Notes: a model not told the origin generated them from the letters alone. A DNA stretch of 64,000 bases from Dryobates pubescens (GCF_014839835.1 NC_071621.1:12775421-12839420); one strand, 5' to 3'. Shown: positions 1 to 29,211, numbered from the stretch's first letter. Numbers and translations are program-made.

Positions 1-97
1 CCAGAACCTGGGAATCTTCAATTAAATGTCAGAAAAGGTCGAACTAGAAAAAATTCTTGCCCTGTAATTGCCCATTTGTGTCCTTGGCAGAAAGTTC

Positions 98-575
98 TTA
101 GAATGAGAGAGTAGTTTGGGTTGAAAGGAGCTTTGAAGGCTTCTTAGTCCAATTCCTCTGCAGTGAGCAGGGGCATCCACAACTGCCTGTAAGGGTGGAG
201 GCAGGTGGGTATTGGTCTCTTCTCTCTAGTAACAAATTAAGGGCAAGAGGAAATGGTGCACCAGGGGAGTGTAAGGCTGGAGATTAGGAGAAACTTCTTC
301 ACTGAAAGGATTCTTATACACTGGGATAGGAGGTGGTGGAAACCCCATCCCTGGAGGTATTTAAAAGCCACAGATACGTTGTGCTGGGAGACATGGTTTA
401 GCACCAGACTTGGTAGCATTCGATAACGGTTGGATTTGATGGTCTTAAAGGTCTTTTGCATCCAAACTGATTCTAAAATTCTACATCAGGTTGCTCAGAT
501 CCTTACCCAGCCTGACCTTGAATGTTTCTGGGTAGGGCATCATTCGGCATCTGTTTGAGTTCCTTGATGAAAATC
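98..575 (-). mobile_element. CR1 LINE fragment, split by a younger CR1
   Basis: Two blocks (98-186 and 482-575) read as consecutive parts of one minus-strand CR1: the reversed 3' tail followed by the segment around gatcaggttgctcag. A plus-strand CR1 lies exactly between them, so this is the older element. Confidence 0.7.
187..481 (+). mobile_element. CR1 LINE 3' fragment (nested)
   Basis: A 5'-truncated CR1 3' end: the ggtctcttctc block, the caccaggggag block, the ggaggtggtgga block and a degenerate tail. It interrupts the older minus-strand CR1 at 98-575. Confidence 0.8.
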
Positions 576-675
576 TTGTAGGCTTCCTTTTTATCTGCTT
601 GTGGTGGTGTGCTCTGAAACATTTCTCCTTTAAGTATGTGACTCTTAATATACACCTTCTGTAGTTATTCCACAG

Positions 676-18460
<17,785 letters not shown>

Positions 18461-18757
18461 AACTGCAGTGTTGGGACCAGTCCCAGGTTATCCCTTTTGA
18501 GGGGATTATCTGGCACAGTGGGGGATGTCCAACTTTTTATAGGACACAACTTACTTGTACCATTGCCATCAGGGGAGCTTTTCTTCCAACACTTCTGTAC
18601 TGCCCAACAAGGATACCTCTGATCAGAAGCACTCCTCATAATACCGTGGGGCACAGGGAGATGCAACTTGCCGTGGATAAAACTGTGAAGCTTAACGAGG
18701 TCCAGACTTCCGTCCCAAGGAAAACCTGCCCAGCTTTCCCATTATTGTTTGTATTTG

Positions 18758-18763
18758 AATAAA
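18758..18763 (+). terminator. ALG8: ALG8 poly(A) signal
   Basis: AATAAA about 300 bases after the ALG8 stop, in a T-rich context. First canonical signal downstream of the stop. Confidence 0.75.
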
Positions 18764-18899
18764 ATTCACTGTGGCAAATGACCAGGGATCACTGCCCTGT
18801 AGAAGAGAGCATTGCAACTGCTTTCTGTGGAACATGTAAATTAAAAACTTGATTTTTTTTGGCAATTTCTCGTGTTTCTTTGCAGCTCATCTCTGTATC

Positions 18900-19348
18900 G
18901 AGCCGGAAAGTTGGTGAGGGGTTTGGAACACAAGCCCTATGAGGAGAGGCTGAGGGAGCTGGGGTTGCTTAGCCTGGAGAAGAGGAGACTCAGGGGTGAC
19001 CTTATTGCTCTCTACAACTACCTGAAGGGAGGTTGTAGACAGGCGGATCTTGGTCTCTTCTCCCAGGCAGCCAGTACCAGAACAAGAGGACACAGTCTCA
19101 GGCTGCACCAGGGGAGGTTCAGACTGGATGTTAGGAAAAAGTTCTATACAGAGAGAGTGATTGCCCATTGGAATGGGCTGCCTGGGGAGGTGGTGGAGTC
19201 GCCATCACTGGAGGTGTTCAGAAGGAGACTTGATAGGGTGCTTGGTGCCATGGGTTAGTTGTTTAGGTGGTGTTGGATTGGTTGATAGGTTGGACGTGAT
19301 TATCTTGAAGGTCTCTTCCAACCTGGTTTATTCTATTCTATTCTAAAC
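18900..19348 (+). mobile_element. CR1 LINE 3' fragment
   Basis: Starts near gttggtgaggggtttgg and ends in cctggtttattctattctat. The decayed ORF2 C-terminal frame is still open at 18872-19258. Confidence 0.87.
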
Positions 19349-19834
19349 TTGTCCCGAGGTTCTTTATGGTTCAAATCTCAGTCTATACATTAGTTCTTTA
19401 ATAAGACTGTGTCCCTTTGATTTCATTTCATAGATTCTTTGCAAATAGATTTTAATGTTCTGGTAATTTTTGTAGATTACCAAACTGAGGTAGCTTCTGA
19501 AGTGATAAACTTTTTAAATCCCATTAAAGAGGTCAGATAATGTGGCTGGATAATCATCTTTATCTGCAGTTCAAGCAGAAGTCTGCAACCCAGACAAAAG
19601 ACCAAATGTCCACAGTTGCTCTGCTAAACTGAGGAAGAGGTATGTCATGGTATGCCTCTGCAGAATCACATCCCTTAGAGGATGAGTAGGCTACAGTGTG
19701 ATGGAACTTCACTGTGCCCTTTTTTTAATCCTGCCTAACTCTCCCTAGAAGACCTTGGGACTGCTTTGGAGCACATCACATGAAACTGGGAGTTGAAGAA
19801 AGGATGTTTGGTGGGTTTTTTTCCCAGCAGTTCA

Positions 19835-20068
19835 CAGTATAACTAAGGTTGGAAGAGACCCCAAGGATCATCGAGTCCAACCTGTCTCCACAGACCTCAT
19901 GACTACACCATGGCACCAGGTGCCACATCCAATCCCCTCTTGAACACCTCCAGGGACGGTGACTCCACCACCTCCCTGGGCAGCCCATTCCAATGACAAA
20001 CGACTCTCTCAGTGAAGAACTTTCTCCTCACTTGGAGTCTAAACCTCCCCTGGCGCAGCTTGAGTTTT
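19835..20068 (-). mobile_element. CR1 LINE 3' fragment
   Basis: Reversed 3' end: cacagtataactaaggttgg, then gactccaccacctccctggg, truncated after the cctggcgcagcttgag block. Confidence 0.85.
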
Positions 20069-20324
20069 GAACCGTCTTCTACGTTTCTTCAACAGGACCT
20101 CCTTCAGAGGAGATGGCCCATGGAATGGTTGCACTCTTTGTGGTCTCTGAGTATTTTGGATTTTAAAATCATGTGGCTCTTGTTTGGACAGTGGGCAAAT
20201 AGAGTAGTCTCTGTGGTATTTGTGTAACCAACTAGCTTGTACATTTACACTCCTTGCAGCCAATGACCTCATTTTTGGACCTTTTTTTTTTTAATACTTT
20301 CTCAAAATTTCTGTCTTTTCAAAA

Positions 20325-20887
20325 CTCCAGCAAGGGCAGGGAGGTCATTCTGCCCCTGTACACTGCACTGGTTAGGCCACACCTTGAGTCCTGTGTCCAG
20401 TTCTGGGCCCCTCAGTTTAGGAAGGAGGTTGACTTGCTGGAACGAGTCCAGAGAAGGGCAACAAAGTTGGTGAGGGGTTTGGAACACAGCCCTGTGAGGA
20501 GAGGCTGAGGGAGCTGGGGTTGCTTAGCCTGGAGAAGAGGAGGCTCAGGGGACACCTCATTGCTCTCTACAACTACCTGAAGGGAGGTTGTGGACAGGCA
20601 GAGGTTGGTCTCTTCTCCCAGGCAATCAGCACCAGAACAAGAGGACACAGTCTCAAGCTGCGCTGGGGAAGTTTAGACTGGAGGTTAGGAAGAAGTTCTA
20701 CACAGAGAGAGTGATTGCCCATTGGAATGGGCTGCCTGGAGAGGTGGTGGAGTCAGCATCATTGTGGGTGTTCAGGAGGAGACTCGATAGGGTGCTTGGT
20801 TGCATGGTTTAGTTGATTAGGTGGTGGTGGATGATAGGTTGGACATGATGATCTCTGTTCTCTTCCAGCCTGGTTTATTCTATTCTT
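20325..20887 (+). mobile_element. CR1 LINE 3' fragment
   Basis: From agcaagggcagggaggtc to the tail gcctggtttattctattc; same subfamily as 18900-19348. Confidence 0.87.
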
Positions 20888-21084
20888 TTTTACCACACTT
20901 TACTGCCTCGGTGCCACTTCCACCTATATTCCATTTTCAGTCAAAGTTTCGATGCTCAGACAGAGTAGGGCAATCACAATACTCACATGTTTATCCCTCT
21001 GACTAGGGTAACATCCAAAAAATAAAGACCAAAACCTCTTCCTCCTTCAGAGCAATCAGGACAGGATAGACCTATGGGCCAGGG

Positions 21085-21827
21085 GTATGAGGGCTGCATC
21101 CTTCACTTGGGTCACAGCAATGCTGCAGGCTGGGGAAAGGCTGGCTGGAAGGCTGCCCAGAAGAAAAGAACGTGGATGTTGGTTGATAGCTATCTGAAGA
21201 TGAGCCAGCAATCTGTCCAGGTGGCCAAGAAGGTAAACAGTGTTCTGGCCGGTATCAGGAATTACGTGGCCAGCAAAACTAGAGCAGTGATTGCCCTTCT
21301 ATGCTCAGCACTGGTAAGGCTGGACCTCAAATACTGTGCTCAGTTTTGGACCCCTCACTGTAAGAAGATCGAGATGCTGGAACATGACCAAAGAAGAGCA
21401 GTGAAGCTGGTGAAGGGTCTGGAGAGCAAGTCTTGTGAGGAGCAGCTGAGGGACTTAGAGTTGTTCAGTCTGGAGAAAAGAAGACTGAGGGGAGACCTCA
21501 TTGCTCTCTACAACTCCCTGAAAGGAGGCTGAAGTGAGGTGGGGGTCAATCTCCTCTCCCAAATAACAAGTGACAGGAAAGGAGGAAATGGTCTCAAGTT
21601 GTGCCAAGTTGGATGTTGGGAAAATCTTACTTATTGGAAGGGTTGTCAAGCCCTAGAGCAGGCTGCCCAGAGAAGTGCTGGAGTCACCACCCCTGGGGCT
21701 ATTTAAAAGGTGCAGATATGGAGCTTAGAGAAATGGTCTAGTGGTGACCTGGTGGTGTTGGGTTAACTTTTGGACTTGACCACCTTAAAAGTCTTTCTCA
21801 ACTTCAACAATTCTGTGGTTCTCCATC
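21085..21827 (+). mobile_element. CR1 LINE 3' fragment
   Basis: From gggctgcatccttcacttgg to a degenerate tail (caacaattctgtggttct). Confidence 0.83.
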
Positions 21828-22194
21828 AGTGCCTTTGTAAGTCAAGCTGACATCCTCCAAGCATGAGTGCCCCAACTTTGGCATCTCCCCTTGAGGAGTG
21901 GTGACAGCCCAACCTTCTCTGTGTGGAGAAAAGATAAAAATGATTTTCTTAGGAAAAAGGCTGGGAATTCTTTAGGATACCTTCCAAAGCTGGGGTGTTT
22001 TTCGATGGTTTTGTCAGTCCCGGTACTGTTGCAACTGGCTTAATGTGATTTTATAGTCATTATAAAAGGAAAACAGTAACACCACAGTAAATCTCAATCT
22101 TTAATCTGTTGGCAGGAAGAGCTCTAAAAACACCAGTTGGGTTTAATTTTAGAGTTTAATGAAATCCCTAACGTAATCGGAGGCTGCAACTGCA

Positions 22195-22680
22195 CAGGCA
22201 GCGGGGCCGAGCCGCTTCACTCGGAGGGCTCAGAAGCGCGGGCCCCCCATGCGCTCCCCAGTGAAGCCGCCCCACTGGGGACCTGTGCGCTGGCCATTTG
22301 GAGTTGTTGTTGGTGGTGGTTTTAAAAGCGCGGGGTTTTGCTGTTGAAGAGGGGTCTGGGTTAAAAGCGGGGTTTGGGTTAAAGCGGGGAAGCGCGGCGG
22401 AACCCGTGAGGCCGGCGGCGGGCGCGGCGGAGGGGAGCGCTGTGCTGCACCGCTCCGCTCGGTCACCTTCGGCGGGCGCGGGCCGGCCGCCATCATGGCG
22501 TTCCTGCCGGACGAGTCGCGGTCGCTGCCGCCGCCCCCCCTCGTCAACAAGGGCTCCGTCTGGCTGGGTCTGTGCGGCTGGGTGGCGGCACTGCTGGACA
22601 ACGGCTTCAACCGTCGCCCCGTCATCCGAGCCGGTGCGGCGGGCGTGGGGAGGAGAGGCCTGAGGGGAGGGGATGGGGGT
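22195..22680 (+). promoter_or_regulatory. NDUFC2: CpG-rich NDUFC2 promoter and first exon
   Basis: Abrupt rise in CpG density around the NDUFC2 start (gcgggcgcggcggagg, gcgggcgcgggccggccgcc). No TATA box is evident. This fits a housekeeping CpG-island promoter. Confidence 0.75.
22495..22633 (+). CDS. NDUFC2: NDUFC2 exon 1
   Basis: ATG to donor gtgcgg; 46 codons plus one base. The tail [10 protein letters not shown] precedes the split Gly codon. Confidence 0.93.
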
Positions 22681-25600
22681 ACGCGGGATTTGGGGGTGCT
22701 CTGAGGGATACAGGGGAAGGGAAAGAGGAGACGGCCCTGAGGTGAGGGGCTGGGGAGGCAGAGAGGATTGGGTGGGCTGGGGAAGGAAGGGGGTATGTGG
22801 GATTTGGGATGACTGTGGTGGATATAGGGCCTCTGAAGTGAGAGGCTGGAAGGGATGAGACGGGAGAGGGATGCGTTATGGGACCAGGCGGTGAGTGTGG
22901 AAGCTTTAGGGGCAGGATTGGATGGGAGGGAGCCCTGAGGTGAGGGGGCTGTTGTCGGGGGCGGGGGGTGGAGGTAAGCGGAAGGGGCTGGGGAAAGCTG
23001 CATTGCATGGGCGTGGAGGGGACCTGGGGTGACTCTCTGAGGAACATGGTGGGGTGAGAAGGGGAGGGAGCCCTGAAGTGAGGGTCTGAGGAAAGGGGTT
23101 TGTGGAATTTGGGGTCACATTGAGGAAATTAGGGGTGGGGGGAAGAAGAGACAGCCCTGAGATAGGGGACTGGGAGGGCTAGAGGGGAGTGGGAGGGGGC
23201 TGGGGAAGGGGGTATCTGACATTTGGGGTCACTCTTGAGGGTTGTAGATGCAAGGGAAAGGGTAGGGCACCCTGAGATGAGGGGATGGGAGAGTCAGAGG
23301 GGGCTGTGGGAAGCAGTATCTTGCATGTGGGGTCATGCTGAGGGATGTAGGGGCAGGGGGAAGGGGAGACAGCCCTGAGGTGAGGGCCTTAGGAGGCAGA
23401 GAAGATTTGGTGGGATCTGGGGAAGGGAGCATGTAGGATTTGGGGTGACTGTGAGAGATACAGGAGTGAGAGAGGGAACAAGAGATGTCCCTGAGGTAAG
23501 GCTTGGAGGTGGGGATAAGCAGGTTCTGAGGTAACCTTGATGAATATAGGGACAGGGGGATGAGGAACAGTCCATGAGGTGAGAGGCTGGGTGGGAAGAA
23601 GGGATTAAGTGGTCTGGAAAAGGGGTTATGTGGGATTTGGGGTGGCTGTGAGGCAGGGGGAAGATGTGTGGCCTCAGTGGTGCGAGGCTGGAAGGGATAA
23701 GAGAGGAGGGGATGCTCTGTAGGATTTGGGGTGACTGTGTGAGAGTTGTAGGGGTGGAAACAAAGGGGAGGGAGTCCTGAAGTGAGGGGTCTGTTGATGG
23801 TAGGGTTGGAGGTAATCCAAGAGCATTGTGTGGAAGTAGAGGGGATTTGGGGTGACTCTCTGAGGAATATGCATGGCAGGAAGGGGAGGGAACCCCAAGG
23901 AAAGGAGAGGTCTTTCTGGCAGGGCCATGGGAGGTCTTCAGGTGAGGGTACTGCAGGATCCTGGCAGGGGGACAACCATGGGAGCAAAGCAGGGAGAGAG
24001 GAGCTGGGGTGTGTGGAGTCACAATGTCTGAGACGGGCTGCCTGCCTGAGGCCGGGAGACGGTCTGTGGCAGGGGCCATTCCTCCTTCTGCTGCAGGTGT
24101 TCACCGCCAGATCCTGTTCACTACCGTGGGGTGGTTCGCTGGCTATTTCCTTGTTAAGCGGTCAGAGTATATGTATGCCAAGGTGGACAGAGAGCTCTTT
24201 GAGTACATGAGGCAGCACCCAGAAGACTTCAAAATAGGAGGTATTGTAAACTGGGGTGTTAAAAAAGACCTCAGCCCACCAGAATGTACCCAGTAGGAAG
24301 TGCTGATGTATTTCAGGATGCTGCTGGGCTGCCTGCAGAATCTCTTCTTTTCTAGTGAGTCTCACTGACTGCTTAGACTTTTCCTGCTTCTTCACAACCT
24401 TAAGTTGTATTAGGAATTTTATGATACAAAAATAGGTATTTTTACTGAGCTGATCAGCTGCTGCTTTGATGACCAACTCTTCACCCTAGAAGATGATTTA
24501 ATATAAACATAGCAGAGCCAAATAAAATCGGTGTAGATCAAACTTGCGTCACTGAAGAAGGAGTAACGAAAATTGACAGGGTTTATTCTTGCAAAATCAC
24601 AATGTTACTGTTTATTCTTGTAGACTCCCAATCATTTGGATTGGGAAAGACCTTTTAGATCATGGAGTCCAACCACTAACCCATCAGTGCCAGGTCACCA
24701 CTAAAACATATTCCTCAGCTCCACATCTACACATTCTTGTAAATCCCTCCAGAGATGGTAACTCCAGCGCTACCCTGGGCAGCCTCCTCCAGGGTTTGAC
24801 AACCCTTTCAGGAAATAAATTTTTCGTAATGTCCAACCAAAACCTTCCCTGGCACAACCTGAGGCCCTTTCCTCTTGGCCTATCACATACCTATCCCAAC
24901 CAAGTTGGGAGCAGATGTTGGTCAGTTAGAGGGTAGAAAGGCTCTGCAGAGGGACCTCGACCGACTGGACAGATGGGCAGAGTCCAATGGGATGGCATTC
25001 AACAAGTCCAAGTGCCAGGTGCTGCACTTTGGCCACAACAACCCCATGCAGAGCTACAGGCTGGGGTCAGAGTGGCTGGAGAGCTCCAAGACAGAGAGGG
25101 ACCTGGGGGTGCTGATTGACAGCCACCTAAACATGAGCCAGCAGTGTGCCCAGGTGGCCAAGAAGGCCAATGGCATCCTGGCCTGTATTAGGAATAGTGT
25201 GGCCAGCAGGAACAGGGAGGTCATTGTGCCCCTGTACTCTGCACTGGTTAGGCCACACCTTGAGTCCTGTGTCCAGTTCTGGGCCCCTCAGTTTGGGAAG
25301 GACATTGAGACACTTGAACGTGTCCAGAGAAGGGCAACGAGGCTGGGGAGAGGCCTTGAGCACAGCCCTGTGAGGAGAGGCTGAGGGAGCTGGGGTTGTT
25401 TAGCCTGGAGAAGAGGAGGCTCAGGGGAGACCTCATTGCTCTCTACAACTACCTGAAGGGAGGTTGTAGCCAGGAGGGGGTTGGTCTCTTCTCCCAGGCA
25501 ACCAGCACCAGAACAAGGGGACACAGTCTCAAGCTGTGCCAGGGGAAGTTTAGGCTGGAGGTGAGTAAAAAGTTCTTCACTGAGCGAGTTGTTCGTCATT

Positions 25601-27234
25601 GGAATGTGCTGCCCAGGGAGGTGGTGGAGTCACTGTCCCTGGAGGTGTTCAAGAGGGGATTGGATGTGGCACTTGGTGCCAAGGTCTAGTCATGAGGTCT
25701 GTGGTGACAGGTTGGACTTGATGATCTTTGAGGTCTCTTCCAGCCTTGGTGATACTGTGATATTACCTGGGAGAAGAGACCAGCCCACCTCACTGCAACC
25801 TCCTTTGCACTGCTAAAGCTGCAGTGCTGCTTGTTTCAAGAACCATGTGATGAGTATTCAGCAAATAAGCAGAGCAGGTGAAATAAGAATAAACAGAAAT
25901 GTAAGGAAACCTTGCTTGGCTCTTGCTGACTTAGAACCTTGGTAATGAACAGCATTGTGCTAAACATAGTCACTAAGTCCACCAAGCCCACCAATTCAAT
26001 GGCAAATTTTGGTGAAAAAGGCCTGTTTTCTAACAAAATCCAGTCAGGTGACTTTGGCTGTTGGGTTGTAAACCCTGTTATGGCATTTTGGGAAGCATTA
26101 CTAGAAGTAAAGAACTCTCAGTACAGAGATCTCTTCACAGGGACCTTCAGTTCAGCCCTAGGGAAGAAAAGTTGCATATGAAGGGACTGAAGCATCTCTG
26201 CAAAGGGCACTGGTGGTAGGAGTTTGTCTCCAGGTAGTTTACAAGGGAATTCATGCTTTTCTGGAAGGAATTGGTTTGGTTTGCAAGGTTAGAAGCAAGG
26301 ATCTTGCAAATACTCCATCTCTAGATAGAAACTAAGCTTCTGTAGAGAGTTTTAATTGGACAGAGTGTCTCTCTTTAGTTCTTGAGGCAGAAAGATTGAA
26401 GACAAGTGTGACCAGCAGGTCAAGGGAGGTCCTCCCCCTCCTCTACTCTGTCCTAGTGATGCCGCTTCTGGAGTACAGGGTCCAGTTCTGAGCTCCCCAG
26501 TTCAAGAGAGACAGGAAAGTACTGGAGATAGTTTAATGGAGGGCTATAAAGATGGTGAAGGAGCTGGAGCAACTATTATGAGGAGATCTTGAGAGACCTG
26601 GGGGTGTTTAGCCTGGGGCAGAGCAGACTAAGAGGGGATCTTATCAGTGCTTAACATCTAAAGGGTGGGGAGCAAGAGGATGGGGCCAGACTTTCCAGTG
26701 GTGCCCAGTGATAGGAGAAGGGGCAGTGGGCCCAAACTGGAACACAGGAAATTCCATCTGAACATAAGGAAAAACTTGTTTCCTGTGACGGTTCAGAGCA
26801 CTGGACCAGGCTGCCCAGAAAGGTTGTGGAGTGTCCTTTTCTGGAGAGATTCCAAATCTGCTTGGATGGGATCCTGTGGAACCTGTGCTGGGTGACCCTG
26901 CTTTAACAGGGGAGTTGGACTAGGTCATCCACAGAGGTCCTTTTTGTTCTGTGATCTGATTTATGCAGCAAGCAAATAGCTTGCTGTTGATAGTAGAAGC
27001 TTCCTTTTCGATGATTTCCTTACCTTTAGAATACTAAATACCCTAAACTAAATCTCCTAAATACTGAATACTCTAAACTTTAGGATTTAGAGTACTAAAT
27101 CCTGAAGTTCACAAAGCCACCAAAAAAATCCTTGGAACCCTCTGAGATGCTGATGAGGTTTCCACAACCCCTTGCCTCTTGCAGAAAAGAAGAGAATAGG
27201 AGAGCTGCTGGAGGATTTCATCCCAGTTCGCTGA
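22495..27234 (+). CDS. NDUFC2: NDUFC2, complex I subunit B14.5b
   Basis: A supernumerary subunit of mitochondrial NADH:ubiquinone oxidoreductase in the inner-membrane arm. Three exons (22495-22633, 24097-24240, 27185-27234) join in frame to give 110 residues, close to the usual 119 or so. The N-terminus [20 protein letters not shown] resembles human FLPDEARSLPPP. The second exon gives [20 protein letters not shown], with a hydrophobic segment, then [20 protein letters not shown] and PEDF. The last exon gives [15 protein letters not shown] and a TGA stop. The start has a good Kozak context (gccgccatcatgg). Recognition rests on the HRQ...FAGY.LVKR.EY.YA..DRE.F.YM..HPEDF pattern. Confidence 0.94.
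22640..23960 (+). repeat. G-rich degenerate minisatellite in NDUFC2 intron 1
   Basis: About eleven diverged units of roughly 90-123 bases. Each carries a version of gatttggggtgactgtgagg followed by a gggg-rich block, for example near 22692, 22802, 23020, 23110, 23222, 23325, 23437, 23527, 23635, 23725 and 23848. The G-run density on the + strand suggests G-quadruplex potential. The strand bias leaves long open frames on the minus strand that are not genes. Confidence 0.8.
24097..24240 (+). CDS. NDUFC2: NDUFC2 exon 2
   Basis: Acceptor ccttctgctgcag; donor gtattg is weak. The phase joins exactly to exon 3. Without splicing the frame runs on to a stop at 24294-24296. Confidence 0.92.
24521..24526 (+). 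terminator. NDUFC2: Possible intronic poly(A) signal in NDUFC2
   Basis: AATAAA 225 bases after the in-frame stop reached if exon 2 is not spliced at its weak donor. It could end a short transcript; usage is unknown. Confidence 0.35.
24622..25810 (-). mobile_element. CR1 LINE fragment, split by a younger CR1
   Basis: Left part 24622-24893 (reversed tail to the cctatcac block). Right part 25766-25810 (tacctgggagaagagacc, then cactgcaacctcc) continues the same element. Confidence 0.78.
24903..25765 (+). mobile_element. CR1 LINE 3' fragment (nested, younger)
   Basis: Starts within the RT domain C-terminal part and ends in gatactgtgatatt. A 169-codon frame (24875-25384) of CR1 ORF2 is still open, so this is among the younger copies in the window. 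Confidence 0.88.
26395..26957 (+). mobile_element. CR1 LINE 3' fragment
   Basis: From gtgaccagcaggtcaaggg to the tail tttttgttctgtgatctg. Confidence 0.83.
27185..27234 (+). CDS. NDUFC2: NDUFC2 exon 3
   Basis: Acceptor cctcttgcag. Two bases complete a Glu codon; the exon then encodes [15 protein letters not shown] and the stop TGA 27232-27234, matching the conserved complex I C15/B14.5b tail. Confidence 0.9.
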
Positions 27235-27365
27235 GGGTTTCTCCAGCAGTAATGTGTCACAGGAGGCATCTGCTGAACCAATGCCATACTGGGAGCTTCA
27301 GTGGGGTGGCTGTGGCTGCTCAACCATCCATGGCTTGGAAAAAGAACTATTACTGGCTTTCATGG

Positions 27366-27371
27366 AATAAA
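27366..27371 (+). terminator. NDUFC2: NDUFC2 poly(A) signal
   Basis: AATAAA 132 bases after the NDUFC2 stop. Confidence 0.8.
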
Positions 27372-27454
27372 AGCTATGAATAACTACTCTGTGTGGAATG
27401 CTTTGTTACTCTGTTCCATCTCGCTGATCAATGTGTAGGTGTCTGAGGCTTGGA

Positions 27455-27608
27455 ACGTTTGATGCCCCCTTCCTGGAGATGTTCAAGGCCAGGTTGGATG
27501 AGGCCTTGAATAACCTGGCCTAGTTGAGAAGCCCGTGGCAGGGAGGTTGGATTAGATGGTCTCTAAGGTCTCTTCCAGCCTAGGCCATTCTATGATGATT
27601 CTATGATT
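27455..27608 (+). mobile_element. CR1 LINE 3' fragment
   Basis: Short 3' end from cttcctggagatgttcaagg to ccattctatgatgattctat. Confidence 0.85.
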
Positions 27609-27778
27609 CACCCCTTTCTCAGTTTTTATTTTCAGGATGAAAAGGGAAGATTGCTCCCACAAGACAGATCTTACCAACTCCAGAAAGTGGTTGGGTAAAT
27701 TCCTCCTTTTTCTTTCTCACTGATGTTTCTCCTAACCCTTGAATGTGCTCTGGACCAGCTCCTGTAGGCCCAAGCTGT

Positions 27779-28400
27779 GTGTCAAGTGTTGAGGCTGGGC
27801 TGGTCACTAGACAAAGTGCCAGATGCTCTCTCTGTACCCCTCTGCCTTCCCAAAGGGAAGAGGCAGGGAATAAGGGAGAGACACCAATAGGTTGGGAAAG
27901 AAACCAGAGTCTCTAGTGAAACAGTAACAATAGAAAGAAAATATAATAATAGTAATAAAAAAATAATGAAATACAGAGAAATGCACACAAACCCAATAGC
28001 CAACTGCCCCAGGGGCCAGGCTGGACTGAGGGGCAGATAGGAACTGGATTCAGAGGCACATGGGTTGGGATCAAAGTACAGAGAAAGTCCTTGAACACAG
28101 GACATAGAAGAAGAGAGCTTGACCCTCATGATCCCTCAGCTTTATATTGAGTATGATGACCATGGGATGGAATCCCTTGTTGGTCAGTTTAGGGTCACCT
28201 GCCCTGTCTGCTTCTCCTCCCCACAGCTACCAACTCTTACTGCACCCCAAGGTGGCACACAAGATTGGCAGCAGCAAGTATGTTCCCTCCATATTTTGCA
28301 TCCTCATGTTGCCTTATTTTTGCTGAGGATCAGGATCCAACCTTTCTCATGTAGTTGTTGGCTCCCTCACCCACATGCTGGGACCACATGTTCCAGACAC
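27779..28400 (-). mobile_element. Solo LTR, ERVL-like (fossil)
   Basis: Read on the minus strand this resembles an avian ERVL-type LTR. It has a promoter-like stretch with TATA-like atataaag, an AT-rich zone near 27920-27975 and a 3' end finishing in a CA dinucleotide at about 27779. The 5' end is uncertain. No internal retroviral region is seen, so it is a solo, decayed and probably old copy. Confidence 0.6.
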
Positions 28401-28404
28401 ACTG

Positions 28405-28690
28405 AGAATCAGAATCACAGAATGGGTTGAAAGAGGCCTTTGAAGGTCATCTAGTCCCTCTCCCCTGCAGTCAGCAGGAACATCTTCAACAAGTTCCTCA
28501 GTGCCCCATCAAACCTGGCCCGGATTGGTACCAGGGACGGGGCTTCTACCACCTCTCTGAGCTACCTGTGCCAGTGTTTACCATCCTCAGTGTTAAAAAT
28601 GTCTTCCTTGGATCTGCAGCTCTTCTGAAGTTCACTGCAGGGTGCCCAGCACCTCTGCAGCCTGAAGCACTTCCAGTTTAGGCTGCTCCA
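28405..28690 (-). mobile_element. CR1 LINE fragment
   Basis: Reversed tail agaatcacagaatgggttg, then gtcatctagtccctctccc; diverged. Confidence 0.75.
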
Positions 28691-29211
28691 GCTGTGGAAG
28701 TTTTTTATTGAATTAACAGTTTCCTGCACTGGCATCAGGCCTGGCATCCTCCTGTGCTGCCAGGTTCCTCATGTGCACTTGGGGTGACTTTCTGCGGTGT
28801 GCAGCATCTCAAAACATCTTCTCAAGCACCTCTTATCTAGGGAAGCCTCTCACTGTGCTCTGGGTGCTGTTGCCTCACCCCTACTTCCAGCCCAGTACTG
28901 TGCAGAAGGGTGGGAGAGTTGAGCTCTTCTCCTTGCCTTATCACCAGCATCTGGTTCTGCTCCCAGGGGATGTTTAAGCAGAACTTCTGAACTCCTGGGA
29001 TCTGCTGCTGGTAAAAATGGTTATGCCAGCAGAGCTCCATTAGCAGCCCGTGCTTTGGCTCTGTGGCCATCCCTTATGGGCCCTTCTCTCTGCAAGAGGG
29101 ACAGGGATGAGTGTCCCCCAAATGTGCCACATACATGAGCTGTGCATTCAGCAGGTTCCCCAGCTTTTCCTGCCCAGAAAAGGGGATCAGCTTTTGCACC
29201 ACTGCTGCCAG
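28691..29211 (+). other. Unassigned DNA left of the inverted repeat
   Basis: No recognisable gene or repeat. Confidence 0.5.

Larger units (their letters stand above)
19349..22190 (+). other. ALG8-NDUFC2 intergenic region
   Basis: Contains CR1 pieces at 19835-20068, 20325-20887 and 21085-21827. I see nothing recognisable in 19349-19834, 20888-21084 or 21828-22190. Confidence 0.65.
24241..27184 (+). other. NDUFC2 intron 2 contents
   Basis: Nested CR1 pair (24622-25810), another CR1 (26395-26957) and a short AT-rich hairpin near 27069-27094. I see nothing recognisable in 24297-24621 or 25811-26394. Confidence 0.65.

Noticed and set aside
22230-24104. Minus-strand open frames of 140-291 codons across NDUFC2 intron 1
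   Set aside because: They are proline- and serine-rich translations of the G-rich minisatellite, overlap in several frames and lack any domain.
24875-25384. Possible host gene with the motif [11 protein letters not shown]
   Set aside because: This is the C-terminal part of CR1 ORF2, found dozens of times here.
27027-27105. Interstitial telomere-like or structured element (ccctaaa and a 9-base hairpin stem at 27069-27077 and 27086-27094)
   Set aside because: Too short and irregular; AT-rich simple sequence explains it.
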